64,000 nucleotides of DNA from Liopterus haemorrhoidalis (Eukaryota; Arthropoda; Insecta; Coleoptera; Dytiscidae). A program made the translations under genes and the position numbers. The notes beneath the pieces are model-generated. The model did no database searches. It worked only from the letters and a program-made list of their open reading frames with translations, and was not told the DNA's origin. The DNA lies in NCBI GenBank assembly GCA_963971575.1, contig OZ020616.1, positions 248,001 to 312,000 on the forward strand. The letters are read 5' to 3'. Of this stretch, positions 10,712 through 22,883 are shown piece after piece. The first letter of the stretch is position 1. Each line of letters opens with the position of its first letter.

Positions 10712-11063
10712 CGGGTTGTTCGACCCCGTTATTGCTCGGGAAACTTCAAGGATATAGATACATTTTTTGCAATCGGTCGAACAAATCGTATTAATTGCGC
10801 CATCTCTTAGCATCACGCTGAACAAACTGCGGGTTTGTTCGAGATAGTAATTGCTCGGGTAACATCGGTAAGCTGAGACAAATTGGTATACTCAGTCGAA
10901 CAAATCTTATTGATGCGCCATCTCTTAGCAAAATATTGAACTAAAAATTGGTTTGTTCGAAAATTTTATTGCTCGGGCAACATCGGTAAAGCTCGGGTAA
11001 GCTGTGACAAATTGATACACTCAGTCGAACAAACTATACGACAGCGCCTCTAGTGATATTATT
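10712..11063. repeat. Triplicated ~120-bp repeat (copy in unit 3)
   Basis: Same three-part structure as 7200-7565, about 95% alike. Confidence 0.75.
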
Positions 11064-11408
11064 AGGTACTAAGAAGTTTGTTCGATCATTTGCACCAATT
11101 GTTTCGAGATTGTTCTGTGGTCTTCTATCTCTATGATTTGGTGTTTTTGTGTGTATAATGTTGGGCTGTGACATCTGATAATGACAGAAAAGTAACTAGA
11201 TAAATATTTAGTTGAGCAATCATTTGATAAATGTGTAAATATTCATGTGTATCAGTGTTAGTTTGTTAAAAAAGTATATTTAGAATGATTAGATGGCTAC
11301 TCTAGAAAAACCGAAGCAGTTAAATGTATTCATAACCTTCCTTTGTTAGCGCTGACGTTTGTATTTTACTAATTCCATATATTTGATTGTATGTGTTAAT
11401 ATTTGCAG

Positions 11409-11893
11409 AAGAAAACCAAGAAATTCGTGCCTTCAAGTAGATCACCAATTAAATTATATAAAAATGAAATTAAAGAATCGGATGAGTCAGCAAAAGAGAG
11501 TGTTGAGCAGAATGGCAGCGTTTCAGCCCGTACTAGTGAAGTTATATGCGAAGCAGCAACAAGCGGGGTGATGAGCTACAAAAGGCAGATGAAACACAAG
11601 TCGTACAGGATGTTGTAGTGGTAAAAGTGAAGGAGCTGGCTCCCTCCGCTCCATTGTTAGAGGAATATGTGCCTGCCGTTGTTTATCCGGCTCTGCTGGC
11701 CGGTGAGACCAGTACAGTAACACCAGTGTTAACAGTGGAGCCGTACACGAGGGAGGAACTGGCTAACCTCTACTCGAACTGGGAGTTGTCAGCCAGTCAG
11801 GAGTTTGTGAAGTGTTTTGTGGAGAGTGAACAGCGTGCCGGAGCGTGTCGTAGACATCCTCTGCATGAGTTACTGTATTGGAAACGTTACTGA
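11409..11893 (+). pseudogene. Exon-like module of unknown origin, longer copy
   Basis: Same module as 7901-8376, but without its deletion. From the ATG at 11546 it keeps a 115-codon frame through ELAPSAPLLEEYVPAVVYPA, REELANLYSNWELSASQEF and HPLHELLYWKRY to a stop at 11893. The upstream part (from 11409, after a cag acceptor-like site) is open in another frame, so even this copy seems frame-shifted near 11570. It could belong to the C terminus of a host gene or a transposon accessory protein. I cannot name it. Confidence 0.5.
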
Positions 11894-12305
11894 GATATAA
11901 TTTTTTGAAAAATTAAATTTTATTACAAAAATGTTTTTTGTTTAGGTGGTCACCACGCTACGAGTGGTGAGGTGAGGGACCTGTGGTATCGCAGAACCCT
12001 CTACACTCCGACATAGTCACCAGCCTCTTTAAATGACCAGAGGAAACGGTCGTCCTCATAACCTACCTATCAGCCCTTCCAGTTGGGCCGGAAGCATTCC
12101 TTTGTTGCAGCATTCCCCGGTTCTTCACACTACCTGTGCGGGTGACCTGGCAAGCTTGTCTGGCCTGGTTCTCTGGGTTTCGGAGTGTAGAGGGTTCATC
12201 GATACCACAGGTCCCTCACCTCACCACTCGTAGCGTGGTGACCACCTAAACAAAAAAGTTTTTGTAATAAAATTTAATTTTTCAAAAAATTATATCTCAA
12301 TAACG
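11885..12305. repeat. Large inverted repeat (126-bp arms)
   Basis: The arm at 11885-12010 reappears in reverse complement at 12181-12305, with a ~170-bp loop. The arms include ggtggtcaccacgctacgag, itself part of a small palindrome. One arm directly follows the stop of the exon-like module. A single arm is also present at about 8370-8482 and at about 19600-19770, where the loop-side sequence (gacctggcaagcttgtctgg) is kept as well. Confidence 0.8.
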
Positions 12306-12773
12306 GTAAAAGATAGGGACCTCTGGTTTTAATTGATTGATGATAACCTTTCTGTATTTGGGTTTTGGAAAATATTGCAGTTTTTGTTTTTATGACAAAA
12401 TTATTTATTTAATTCATGGCTAAATTCTGGCTAATAAAATTTTGGATTTTTTGTATTTATGACTAAGGTAGTGTATGTCTTTTTTCATATTAAAAATATA
12501 ATAAAAAATTGTTAACAGATGAGAACGAATCTCCTTCTTAAGGAGCTTGCACTCATAAATTCGATCATTAGGCGTGCAGAAAAAACTCGCTAGGATTTTT
12601 TAATTTATATTTTCTAATGACGTATTATTTGCAAATTATTTAAATTTATTTTAAACAAATTAAATGGAAGCTCTTAGTTAGTACTCAAATATCGAATAAA
12701 AATGATTATCAAAAATCTGTTGATTATAGAAAAAAAATTGCCTTAGACATCCAGCTTTCTGTTGACTTCTTAC

Positions 12774-13000
12774 CAGTGGCGTAGCCAGGAAGAGGCGGGA
12801 GGCCTCCCCCCCCCCCCCCCCCCAAAGAAGGAGGAAAATTTTTTATGTAAATAAATGCTTTGTTTTATATTTAAAAATAGAGATAAGAACCTTTTTTTTT
12901 AGGTCGTCACTGGTAATTCAAAAGTGAGAACATTATTCATAATTTAAATAATTTTGGCTTCCGGGTCCCTTCCAAAGAAAAAATCCTGGCTGCGCCACTG
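12774..13000. mobile_element. MITE with CAGTGGCG ends, second copy
   Basis: Orthologous position to 8847-9065 in the next repeat unit, with a longer poly-C run. Confidence 0.65.
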
Positions 13001-13501
13001 CTTCTTACACTTATTAAATATCTACAAAACCCTGAAATGTGTTTTGTTTGTTTTTTGTCAGTTCTTTTCCTACAAACAGTTAATAAGTATGAGTTCGAGG
13101 TAAGTATATTAAGATCAGAGATAATTTACTAATTTCTGACATTTTAAACTAACCTACTTGAAACTTTGACATTTTTATCACATGTGCAGTGGATAAGTAT
13201 GGATCGTTCAGGCGAACTTATCGCTGCATGCAAGTCACACGAGAAAAATGTTTAATTACGTAATTAATTATTTATCTTAAGGTAAGTGAGGCATTTTTGA
13301 CAAGTGTGTAAACAATGACGTGTAGAAAAATGTGTCAGTCGTGTGTATGCGTTCGTTTCGTTTCCAGGAACACAATTACATTCTAAAATTTACAAAAAGG
13401 ACACAATTACAGAGTGTCGTCAGCTGCTCTTGTCCTGGACAAGTCTGGTGCAACACAAACGAACAAACCTTTAGTATTTCGAAAATATAACGCACATCAC
13501 C

Positions 13502-13824
13502 GCATTTGATCGTAGTACATCCGCCGCTCACCAGCACAGCGCCATATTTGATCGTAGTTCACCCGCTGCCCACCTGCACAACGCCACATTTGATCGTAGT
13601 TCACCCGCTGCACAGCGCCACATTTGATCGTAGTTCACCCGCTGCCCACCTGCACAGCGCCGCACTTGATCGTAGTACAACCGTCGCTCACCTGCATGGC
13701 GCTGCATTTGATCGTAGTTCACCCAGCGCCGCACTTGATCGTAGTTCACCCGTCGCTCACCTGCACAGCGCCACACTTGATCGTAGTTCACCCGTCGTCC
13801 ACCTGCACAGTGTAGCTCTGTATT
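13502..13824. repeat. 42-bp minisatellite, array 3
   Basis: Same unit again in the third large repeat unit, with shortened units (for example near 13607 and 13722) that show ongoing gain and loss of copies. Confidence 0.9.
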
Positions 13825-14548
13825 GTATTAAATTCATTAATAATGGTAACTTTTAGCTGTTTTTAATACGCATACTGTTCTGCGCAGGGCCTTGGTCTGA
13901 AGTTTGAAATTTTGGATTTCTCGTGTCTTGTTTGCATTATTAAAATAATTACGTTAAGATCTCTAAAGCTATTTAGACATAAAAGCATTTTAAATAAGAT
14001 TAAAATTTTTCAAAATTTCTATAGGCAACTCAAAAACGGTTCGAGATACGGCCTTGTGATTTAAATTTTTAGATTTTTATTGTCTCGTATGCGTTGTAAA
14101 ACATTAACATTATCCTAAAGGCCATTTAACTTGGGAGCGTTTTAAAAATAAATATTGTCAAAAGACCAAACCTTAAAAAGTAAAAAAAGAGACCTACGAT
14201 TGGAATTTTTAAAATCCCTGGGTCAGTAATGACTTGTAAACTTATTTAAAAATAAAATTAAACAAAAAATTTACATAATTAACCAAGAAATTTCTAACAC
14301 GGAGACTTTTCAATTTTTAGGGGCAAGTGAGTCGTCGGTCACCACTAAAATTTTGCTACCAGTGGCGAAATTCATGAAGCCGGACGTCTTGATTTGATTT
14401 TAAATTTTTTTGAAAGTTTATTCTTTTCAAACATAACTTAGGACGTGGAGAATTTTACTATATAGTTACTAAATTAATAGCTCAAATATAACAGATATAT
14501 TTATAACTGTGGTTTTTTAAAATAATTTAAAAAATTACAATAAATAGA

Positions 14549-14893
14549 CGGGTTGTTCGAACCCGTTATTGCTCGGGAAACTTCAAGGATATAGATACAT
14601 TTTTTGCAATCGGTCGAACAAATCGTATTAATTGCGCCATCTCTTAGCATCACGCTGAACAAACGGCGGGTTTGTTCGAGATAGTAATTGCTCGGGTAAC
14701 ATCGGTAAGCTGAGACAAAATGGTATATTCAGTCGAACAAATTTTATTGATGGCGCCATCTCTTGACAAAATATTGAACTAAAAATTGGTTTGTTCGAGA
14801 AATTTATTGCTCGGGCAACATCGTCAAAGCTCGGGTAAGCTGTGACAAATTGATACACTCAGTCGAACAAGCTATACGACAGCGCCTCTAGTG
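14549..14893. repeat. Triplicated ~120-bp repeat (copy in unit 4)
   Basis: Same three-part structure. After it the unit diverges into gagtcgattccccagtgaca, shared only with the copy at 17383. Confidence 0.75.
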
Positions 14894-15126
14894 ACATTAG
14901 TTACTAGAAGTTTGTACGATCATTTGCACCAATTGCTTCTAGATTGTTGGGGAGTCGATTCCCCAGTGACACCCCAAATATTCATCTAATTGATAAAATG
15001 AATTGAATAAAAAAGATATGTTTTCTTATTAAAACGAATTATTATAGTCAAGACACTGTTTATTAATACAGATGTTTCTATCGTTTCTGTGAAATGTACA
15101 CATAACCTTTTAGTCGGTACATCTCG

Positions 15127-15470
15127 AATTTGTTAACGAGAATATAACGCTAAATTAAATTATATTGTGTAATTGAGTGCATATAGTTCATAAATAAACC
15201 TTTAAAAATATTGATTATATATTAGAAATGTTTTAAAAGGTGTATTTTTAGGATATACCTCGAGAAGTACGGGACAGATAATGGATACCTGTTGTATTTT
15301 AATCATCTGGAATTTGTTAACGAGAATATAACACTAAATTAAATTATATTGTTTAAGTGAGTACATATAGTTCATAAATAAACCTTTAAAAATATTGATT
15401 GTATATTAGAAATGTTTTAAAAGGTGTATTTTTAGGATATACCTCGAGAAGTACGGGACAGATATATGGA
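15127..15470. repeat. ~186-bp tandem repeat, two units
   Basis: Units contain catctcgaatttgttaacga, taaattaaattatattgt and a cctcgagaagtacgggacag block. Three further units follow the next landmark (17960-18425), and a single one lies near 9945-10060. Confidence 0.7.
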
Positions 15471-15474
15471 TACC

Positions 15475-16010
15475 TCTTTGCATGAAGTACAGGTGACTTG
15501 TTGTAGTGAATGACTCTTGCAAATTGTCCTATGACATTCTGAGCAAAGGGTGGAATGTTTGGTATCTTTACTCCTAGGACACAAGTAGTATCTACGCCTT
15601 ACAACAGGACCTGCTTGTGTAGGCTGATCTCCAGAAGTCATTTCGGTTCCTCATGCTATGGAGATTATTGAGTGAAGCTCTCTGGACAAATTGGCTATGG
15701 CAAATCTTATTTTTAAATGCTCATTGATAAGACTCATTCCTAGCTCTTAATTGCTCTGGTAAAATCAGAGCGATTTTTTATAATTCCAGGATTAGCAGCG
15801 TGAAAAATAATATGACTATTTACAATAACAATATCCATTATAGCGTACCAAATTACTAAAGGCCATCGACGACATCTTCGGCCTGAACGATAAAGGGCAC
15901 ATTTTTGGTCAAGGGCATCAACGCCTCCTTTCGTCACATTATAAAAAATGAGTACCTCTGGTTTTTTGCTCTCCTGATCAACAGAGTTGTCGTGATGCTT
16001 GGTTGACATG
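15475..16010 (-). pseudogene. piggyBac transposase, C-terminal remnant
   Basis: The minus strand encodes MSTKHHD, KKPEVLIFYNVTKGGVDALD, RWPLVIWYAIMDIVIVNS and, after a frame break near 15740, the cysteine/histidine-rich tail RRRYYLCPRSKDTKHSTLCS..CHRTICKSH. These are the last part of the catalytic core, including the final aspartate block VDALDQ, and the C-terminal cysteine-rich domain of piggyBac-family transposases. The N-terminal half and the first catalytic acids are missing, so it is dead. Confidence 0.88.
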
Positions 16011-16567
16011 ATTAGGGTTACCAACCGTCCTACTTTAGTAGGTCATGTCCTACAATTTACCTCCTTGTCCTTCGCCCCCTACCTACTGTTAAAAAATATC
16101 GGAAATGTCCTACTTTATAGTATTTTTACTTTTGAAGACGCCTTTACCGCTGAGTCGACGTTTGCCGATGAACGCGATCGAGGCATAACGTTTTGACTAA
16201 ATTTCTATGATATCATTAAGGATAAAGCTTTATTAAAAAAAGCAGGTGCATCTAAAAAATATGATTTTATTAAAAAAAAATAAAAAGAAAATTTGAACTT
16301 CAACCAATAAACATATCTAATTATAGTTTTTATTACCATATATATTTAAACTTGATTGTTAATTATTTATTGGTTGTTTCTTATTAATTATATACAAAGA
16401 AAATTAAAAAAAAATTCTTATGATTTATTTTATATTTTTATTTCTAAAATGTGATTTTGTTAAATATAAAGAAAGATGTGAAGCAATAAACATATAATTT
16501 AATTTTCATAATAGTAGCATTACTTATTATTTATTGACTGTTTCTTGTTAATTATATGTTATGTTGG

Positions 16568-16712
16568 ATCCCATAATAAGGCCTGTTTTCATAATGAGGC
16601 CTTTTTGAAAATTTGTTTAATAATATATAATCTATAATAAAATGTTTTTATAGTATTATTAAACAAGTTTTAAAAAAGGCCTCATTATAAAAAAAAGGCT
16701 TTGTTATGGGAT
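16568..16712. mobile_element. Palindromic MITE
   Basis: Nearly the whole element is one inverted repeat: tcccataataaggcctg... at the left and its complement ...aaggctttgttatggga at the right, with an AT-rich centre. RNA from it would form one long hairpin. No coding capacity. Confidence 0.7.
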
Positions 16713-17382
16713 TTGAACTTAATTAGGTACCTATATATTTCGTAACATATTAAAAAATTAACAAAAAAAGAAACTGTCCTACTGTGTCCTACTAAACCAC
16801 TATGTTTAGACTTAAAAGCATTTTAAATAAGATAAAATTTATCAAAATTTCTATAGGCAACTCAAAAACTGTTAGAGATAGGGACTTGTGATTTAAATTT
16901 TTAGATTTTTAATGTCTCGTATGCATTGTAAAACATTAACATTATCCTAGAGGCCATTTAACTTGGGAGCGTTTTAAAAATAAATATTGTCAAAAGACCA
17001 AACCTTAAAAACTAAAAAAAGAGACCTGCGATTGGAATTTTTAAAATCCCTGGGTCAGTAATGACTTGTAAACTTATTTAAAAATAAAATTAAACAAAAA
17101 ATTTACATAATTAACCAAGAAATTTCTAACACGGAGACTTTTCAATTTTTAGGGGCAAGTGAGTCGTCGGTCACCGCTAAAATTTTGCTACCAGTGGCGA
17201 AATTTATGAATCCGGACGTCTTGATTTGATTTTAAATTTTTTTGAAAGTTTATTCTTTTCAAACATAACTTAGGACGTGGAGAATTTTACTATATAGTTA
17301 CTAAATTAATAGCTCAAATATAACAGATATATTTATAACTATGGTTATTTAAAATAATTTAAAAAATTACAATAAAGACGGG

Positions 17383-17722
17383 TTGTTCGAACCCGTTATT
17401 GCTCGGGAAACTTCAAGGATATAGATACATTTTTTGCAATCGGTCGAACAAACTGTATTAATTGCGCCATCTCTTAGGATCACGCTGAACAAACTGCGGG
17501 TTTGTTCGAGATAGTAATTGCTCGGGTAACATCGGTAAGCTGAGACAAAATGGTATATTCAGTCGAACAAATCATATTGATGGCGCCATCTCTTGACAAA
17601 ATATTGAACTAAAAATTGGTTTGTTCGAGAAATTTATTGCTCGGGCAACATCGTTAATGCTCGGGTAAGCTGTGACAAATTGATACACTCAGTCGAACAA
17701 GCTATACGACAGCGCCTCTAGT
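17383..17722. repeat. Triplicated ~120-bp repeat (copy in unit 5)
   Basis: Last copy of the three-part repeat, most like the one at 14549-14893. Confidence 0.75.
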
Positions 17723-17959
17723 GACATTATTAGGTACTAAGAAGTTTGTACGATCATTTCCATCAATTGTTTCTAGATTTTTATTTAGGGAGTCGGTTTC
17801 TCAGTGACACCCCAAATATTCATCTAATTGAAAAAATGAATTGAACAAAAAAGATATGTTTTATTATTAAAACGAATTATTATAGTCAAGACACTGTTTA
17901 TTAATACAGATGTTTCTATCGTTTCTGTGAAATGTACACATAACCTTTTTGTCGGTACA

Positions 17960-18425
17960 TCTCGAATTTGTTAACGAGAATATAACGCTAAATTAAATTA
18001 TATTGTGTAAGTGAGTGCATATAGTTTATAAATAAACCTTTAAAAATATTGATTATATATTAGAAATGTTTTATAAGGTGTATTTTTAGGATATACTCGA
18101 AAGTACGGCACAGATATATGGATACCTGTTGTATTTTAATCATCTGGAATTTGTTAACGAGAATATAATGCTAAATTAAATTATATTGTGTAAGAGAGTG
18201 CATATAGTTCATAAATAAACCTTTAAAAATATTGATTATATATTAGAAATGTTTTATAAGGTGTATTTTTAGGATATACTCGAAAGTACGGCCAGATATA
18301 TGGATACCTGTTGTATTTTAATCATCTGGAATTTGTTAACGAGAATATAACGCTAAATTAAATTATATTGTGTAAGTGAGTACATATAGTTCATAAATAA
18401 ACCTTTAAAAATATTGATTGTATAT
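17960..18425. repeat. ~186-bp tandem repeat, three units
   Basis: Same unit as 15127-15470, expanded to about two and a half to three copies. Confidence 0.7.
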
Positions 18426-18742
18426 TAGTTAGAGATAGAGGCCTGAAGTTTGAATTTTTGGATTTCTCGTGTCTTGTTTGCATTATTAAAATAATTACGT
18501 TCCCTGTACTGCTATCGTTCATTTACACTATCATAACTACTATCGTGGGGACAAAAGTGACCCAATTTTTAATTAGTTGTTTAAATAACATAAATGTATT
18601 TTGTGTTAAAATTGGTTCATAATGATACAGCCTTCACCTGTAACAAAAGAAAAGGATATTCAAATCTCTTGCAAAAAAAAGGACAGTCATGTTTGTGACC
18701 TAATATAAAAATATAACGCAGCAATAGAAATTGATGCTTACC

Positions 18743-19122
18743 TATTCTTTGCATGAAGTACAGGTGACTTGTTGTAGTGAATGACTCTTGCAAATTGTCC
18801 TATGACATTCTGAGTAAAGGGTAGAATGTTTGGTATCTTTACTCCTAGGACACAAGTAGTATCTACGCCTTACAACAGGACCTGCTTGTGTAGGCTGATC
18901 TCCAGAAGTCATTTTGGTTCCTCATGCTATGGAGATTATTGAGCGAAGCTCTCTGGACAAATTGGCTATGGCAAATCTTATTTTTAAATGCTCATTGATA
19001 AGACTCATTCCTAGCTCTTAATTACTCTGGTAAAATCAGAGCGATTTTTTATAATTCCAGGATTAGCAGCGTGAAAAATAATATGACTATTTACAATAAC
19101 AATATCCATTATAGCGTACCAT
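18743..19122 (-). pseudogene. piggyBac transposase, second C-terminal remnant
   Basis: Nearly identical to the right part of 15475-16010 (same cysteine-rich tail and same frame break). It ends abruptly at gcgtacca, where the other copy continues for another ~150 bp. It is therefore a duplicate made with the array rather than an independent insertion. Confidence 0.8.
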
Positions 19123-19177
19123 TTTTTCAGGTTTTCAGGTATTCATTTTAATGTTTAATATGTTAATTTTGTATATA

Positions 19178-19262
19178 TTGCCCGAATTTTGTGTATTACC
19201 CCGTCTTGTGTACATTGCCCCCGTCTTGTGTACATTGCCCCCCTCTTGTGTGCATTGCCCCC
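19178..19262. repeat. Short ~22-bp tandem repeat
   Basis: Four imperfect units of cttgtgtacattgcccccgt. Confidence 0.75.
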
Positions 19263-19790
19263 AGACCTACAGACAGCGTATTCGAGCTTGTTCTCAATAG
19301 TTTCAAAAATTTGTTGATTTTAAATATATTTACTTTACTTACCTGAATCGTAGGCCTTTCAACCTTGCGGTGTGAGGCTACGGATCAAATATTTTGCCCC
19401 AAATATTCAGCATTCGAGCATTCTGAAACGAAACCCTGAAACATGTAAAATTTATAGTTCATATAAATATTTTTTTATAATATACTAAACCAATAATTTT
19501 ACATTTGAATCTCACAGTTTAAACCCTCAAAATATAAACAAAATAAAGTAAAATAAAAATTTAATCCAGAAATAAGTTAAGACCTGGCAAGCTTGTCTGG
19601 CCCGGTTCTCTGGGTTTCGGAGTGTAGAGGGTTCTGCGATACCACAGGTCCCTAACCTCACCACTCGTAGCGTGGTGACCACCTAAACAAAAAAAAATTT
19701 TGTAAAATTTTGAAATTTTTGTAATAAAATTTTATTTTTCAAAAAATTATATCTCAATAACGGTAAAAGATATGGACCTCTGGTTTAAAT

Positions 19791-20240
19791 TTTTGAGTTC
19801 CTAATGTCCATTTTAGTCTAGAAAAAATTTGGGGTCTTAATAACCAAACTTATACAAAAAGCATGATCATTAAACAAAACCCTTAAAAATGGCAAAATAT
19901 CGAAAAAATCGTAAAAAACCCTTTGAAAAAAAAATCGCGTTATGCCTCTTGATTTTTTTAAATATTTTTTTATTAATCCTCAAATTTTAACCAAAATTTT
20001 CAAAATTTTGCAAGAATTTTTTTTTTATTTTTTTTTCGAAAATTGTTATACTTATATATTTTTAGCCTTAGACAACAATTAATGGTCAGTTTTGAGTTAC
20101 GGTCTAAAATTTTGACATTTTCGGCAAGAAAAGTAAAAAAAAGATGGTCTACAAAAAGGCTCAGAACCGATGAAATGTTAGCCTGCCCCTTTTTTTAATC
20201 TTTATAAACTAATACTTACGTCTTATCTATCATCTATATC
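19791..20240. other. AT-rich stretch, nothing recognised
   Basis: No reading frame or repeat relative noticed within the window. Confidence 0.5.
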
Positions 20241-20482
20241 AGCGGTTTCCAACCTGTGTTCCGTGGAGTCCTTACTGCTCCGCGTACACTTCTCAGGGGC
20301 TCCGCAGCCGTTCCAGGAAATAAAATAAATAAAAATTGAATAAAATCAAAAGTATTAGAAATAAAAAACAGAATAAAAATAATAAAACTGGAAATGACAT
20401 TCTGAAAGAAAATTGGTATGTCCAATTAATTGGATGTCCAAAGTAAGTTGTAGGTATGTCTAAGTGATTTCTGACTGTAGCC

Positions 20483-20638
20483 CAGAGGCGAATTAAGCGG
20501 TGGGCGGACTGGGCGGACTGGGCGGCCGCCCGGGGCCTACCGAGGTCTATATACACATATTTCCATTCTATTTAAAATAATAGAGGGCCCATTTTAATGT
20601 TACCACCCAGGTCCCCCAAGCAACTTAATTCGCCACTG
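20483..20638. mobile_element. Short MITE with CAGAGGCGAATTAAG ends
   Basis: The left end cagaggcgaattaag pairs with the right end cttaattcgccactg at 14 of 15 positions. It lies just right of another hAT-like end (cagcggtttccaacctgtgttc at 20240), so one element may sit inside another. Confidence 0.6.
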
Positions 20639-21539
20639 CTTACACATTTTGAACTAAGTTAGAGAGAAAACATTTTTGCTCAAAAATCGTAAGGTGTACC
20701 TACCCCTCACGATTTTTTTGATTTTTGACCATTTTAAAAATTTTGTCTGACGATTCGTGACGTTTTCATGTCTCGCAGAATGTTCTGGAGATATCGGGAC
20801 ATTATCTATGATAACGGGACAGATGGAATCACTACTTTTAAGTAAAGTGCTACCATTTTCGGCTCTCGATTGAAAAGACCTCTCAACACAACGACTGCAT
20901 AATTAACTGTTATATAATCCGTACGGAATTTATTAGTTAAACGTTAAAAAAATAATGACAAACAACATGGAAAATAATAATTTTAATTTTATTACAAAAG
21001 TTTTGTATTAGCATACCTTGTACATATTTACAAATACTCAATACAATTATTTGTACTCATTAATATTAATATACATACACAAAATTCATTTTTAATGCTG
21101 TAACGAAAAAACTATTCAATAAATGTTATAGAAAACATTTTATATTTTAATACAAAAATAGTACACAGATACGTAATTTAGATTTTAGTTAAGAAAATTT
21201 ATGACTGCAGTATAGCAAAGAAATGAGGTTGTATTTCGTGCACTAACACGAAATTCCAACGATATCTTACTTCTTAAATACTGGAAAGATTTTAAATCGA
21301 AAAGTAAGTAGAAACCAGAGGTACAGTAGGATCTCTACTTATCAAAGTTCTCGTTAGTCCCCATTATCATTACATAACAAATCAGTTTCTTTGTAAAAAA
21401 ATCTATATATTGAATTTTTATTACATACATAATTCATCATCAAGTTCGCTGATCTACATTAAATAAAAATGATATTTCATGGGTTTCATAAGTGCGAACA
21501 TTTTCATGAAGAAATGTCATCGAAATATTGTGTTCAGCA

Positions 21540-22132
21540 AGATATTAGTACCTGGTAAGTTCCGCTTAATTGGGCCACCGGTTAATTGGGGCAGCCGCTT
21601 ATTTGGGACAAATCTCAAAGAACAGAAACAAACCAAGGAACCAACAGTAAATTTACATGTTTAATTGGGACAACATTCTGCTTAATTGGGACAGTTAAGA
21701 TCACAGTACATATTATGTTACACATATTCTCAAGAAAATGTACAAAGAATTTAATATTACAGCGTTATTTTATGCAGGAAGGAAATGAAGGGAGCCCTAC
21801 ATCCGCACTGAAAACCTGTGCTGATTTTGTAGAAGTGAAATGTTACAAAAACAAAAGACAGACTACACTTGACGCATTTTTGCATTGAATTAAATTGTTT
21901 GTACCTATTCATTATTTTATTTTGGAATTTATTATAATTTTTTCTTAAAAGTTTATATTTTTTGGTTATATGTAATTTATAGTTTTGTCCAAGAGTTTAT
22001 AAAATAAAATTATTGAAAGAAAAATATGCATAGTTTAATTTTATGTGAAATTCGCTTAATTGGGGCAGCCGCTTAATTGGGCCAAAATGCCTAAGTCCCG
22101 ATGTGTCCCAATTAAGCGGAATCGACTGTACA
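21540..22132 (+). mobile_element. pogo/Tigger-like DNA transposon remnant
   Basis: Repeated words of the type ttccgcttaattgggcc lie at both ends, in direct orientation at 21560-21620 and 22050-22085 and inverted at 22105-22125 (tcccaattaagcggaatcga). This is typical of Tigger/pogo-type termini. The frame at 21586-21888 ends with a block like the C terminus of such transposases (LKTCADFVEV....KRQTTLDAFL). The catalytic region is missing. Confidence 0.6.
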
Positions 22133-22293
22133 TATATTGAAGAAAAAGTTCATTTCTAGGTATTTACCGAAATTTCTATAAATATATAGGATACTTGTTA
22201 GGAAACCATCGACTTGGATAGATGGAGCTCCTACAATATTTGCTATAATTTAATATCGAAATTACTGAACCGAAATGTCATTTTCATGTATGA

Positions 22294-22883
22294 TTATTCT
22301 TTCTTCTTCTTCGAGGGTGAAGTGTCGCTGTCATCTTCAGAATCCGAAGTATCTTCAGATTTGCGCTTATTATTTTTGCTTGCTTTTTCACTTCCGTTCT
22401 TCGTCTCCTTTTCGTCATCCTCACTTTCGTCATCTATTTTGAATTTTTCTAATTTCTGTTGCAGGTTTGATAGTTGTTTTTTAATTCTGCTAGCATCTGG
22501 ACTGTAGGCCCAGATAATCAGTTCGATATGTTCTTTAGTTGGTAACTCGTCGTCCCACAATTCAATATCTTCTTCATCGATTTTCTTAAGCAGCTCGGTC
22601 AACTTCTTATTTCGGATGATGTCCCAGGTCGGCTCTTCCTCACCACTGTGAACGGTTCGTAGCTTCTTGTATTCGCCGTCGCAGGATCTGTACGCTTCTA
22701 TGAATGCTGTCGATTTATCGTCACTGATGTCGAAATGACATTTTAATGGTTTAAATGTGTCGACTGTTGCTAATGGTAGGTACGACCAGTTAGGAATATG
22801 TTGTTTTTCGAAATCTTTCAACCATTTCTCAAACACCTGCATTGCTTCTTTTATATTCGTCAGTTTGTCCTCTGCTTTAGTAA
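22294..22883 (-). CDS. Unknown 245-residue protein, exon 2 with stop
   Basis: It begins two bases into a codon after the TTTTCAG acceptor and encodes about 196 codons, including the WAYSPDA block and the acidic tail with its lysine-rich end. The open frame extends a few codons into the intron, which is why a longer frame starting at 22902 is misleading. Confidence 0.82.

Larger units (their letters stand above)
6168..19790 (+). repeat. Higher-order repeat array of ~3.5-3.8 kb units
   Basis: A landmark segment starting gacctgcgattggaattttt occurs at about 6191, 6843, 10349, 14189 and 17022. The steps are 3,506 bp, 3,840 bp and 2,833 bp after a short first copy. Each unit runs through the same modules: the landmark, a triplicated ~120-bp repeat rich in ttgttcga/tgctcggg, an exon-like module (two units), a CAGTGGCG-ended MITE, a 42-bp minisatellite, and a linker containing gcgcagggccttggtct. 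The last two units lost the middle modules and carry piggyBac fragments and ~186-bp tandem repeats instead. The copies look 90-97% alike. I see no transposase or reverse transcriptase for the unit itself. Confidence 0.8.

Noticed and set aside
6168..18500. Array landmarks as LTRs of a retrovirus-like element
   Set aside because: No TG..CA ends, primer site, polypurine tract or pol between the copies, and spacing varies by module loss.
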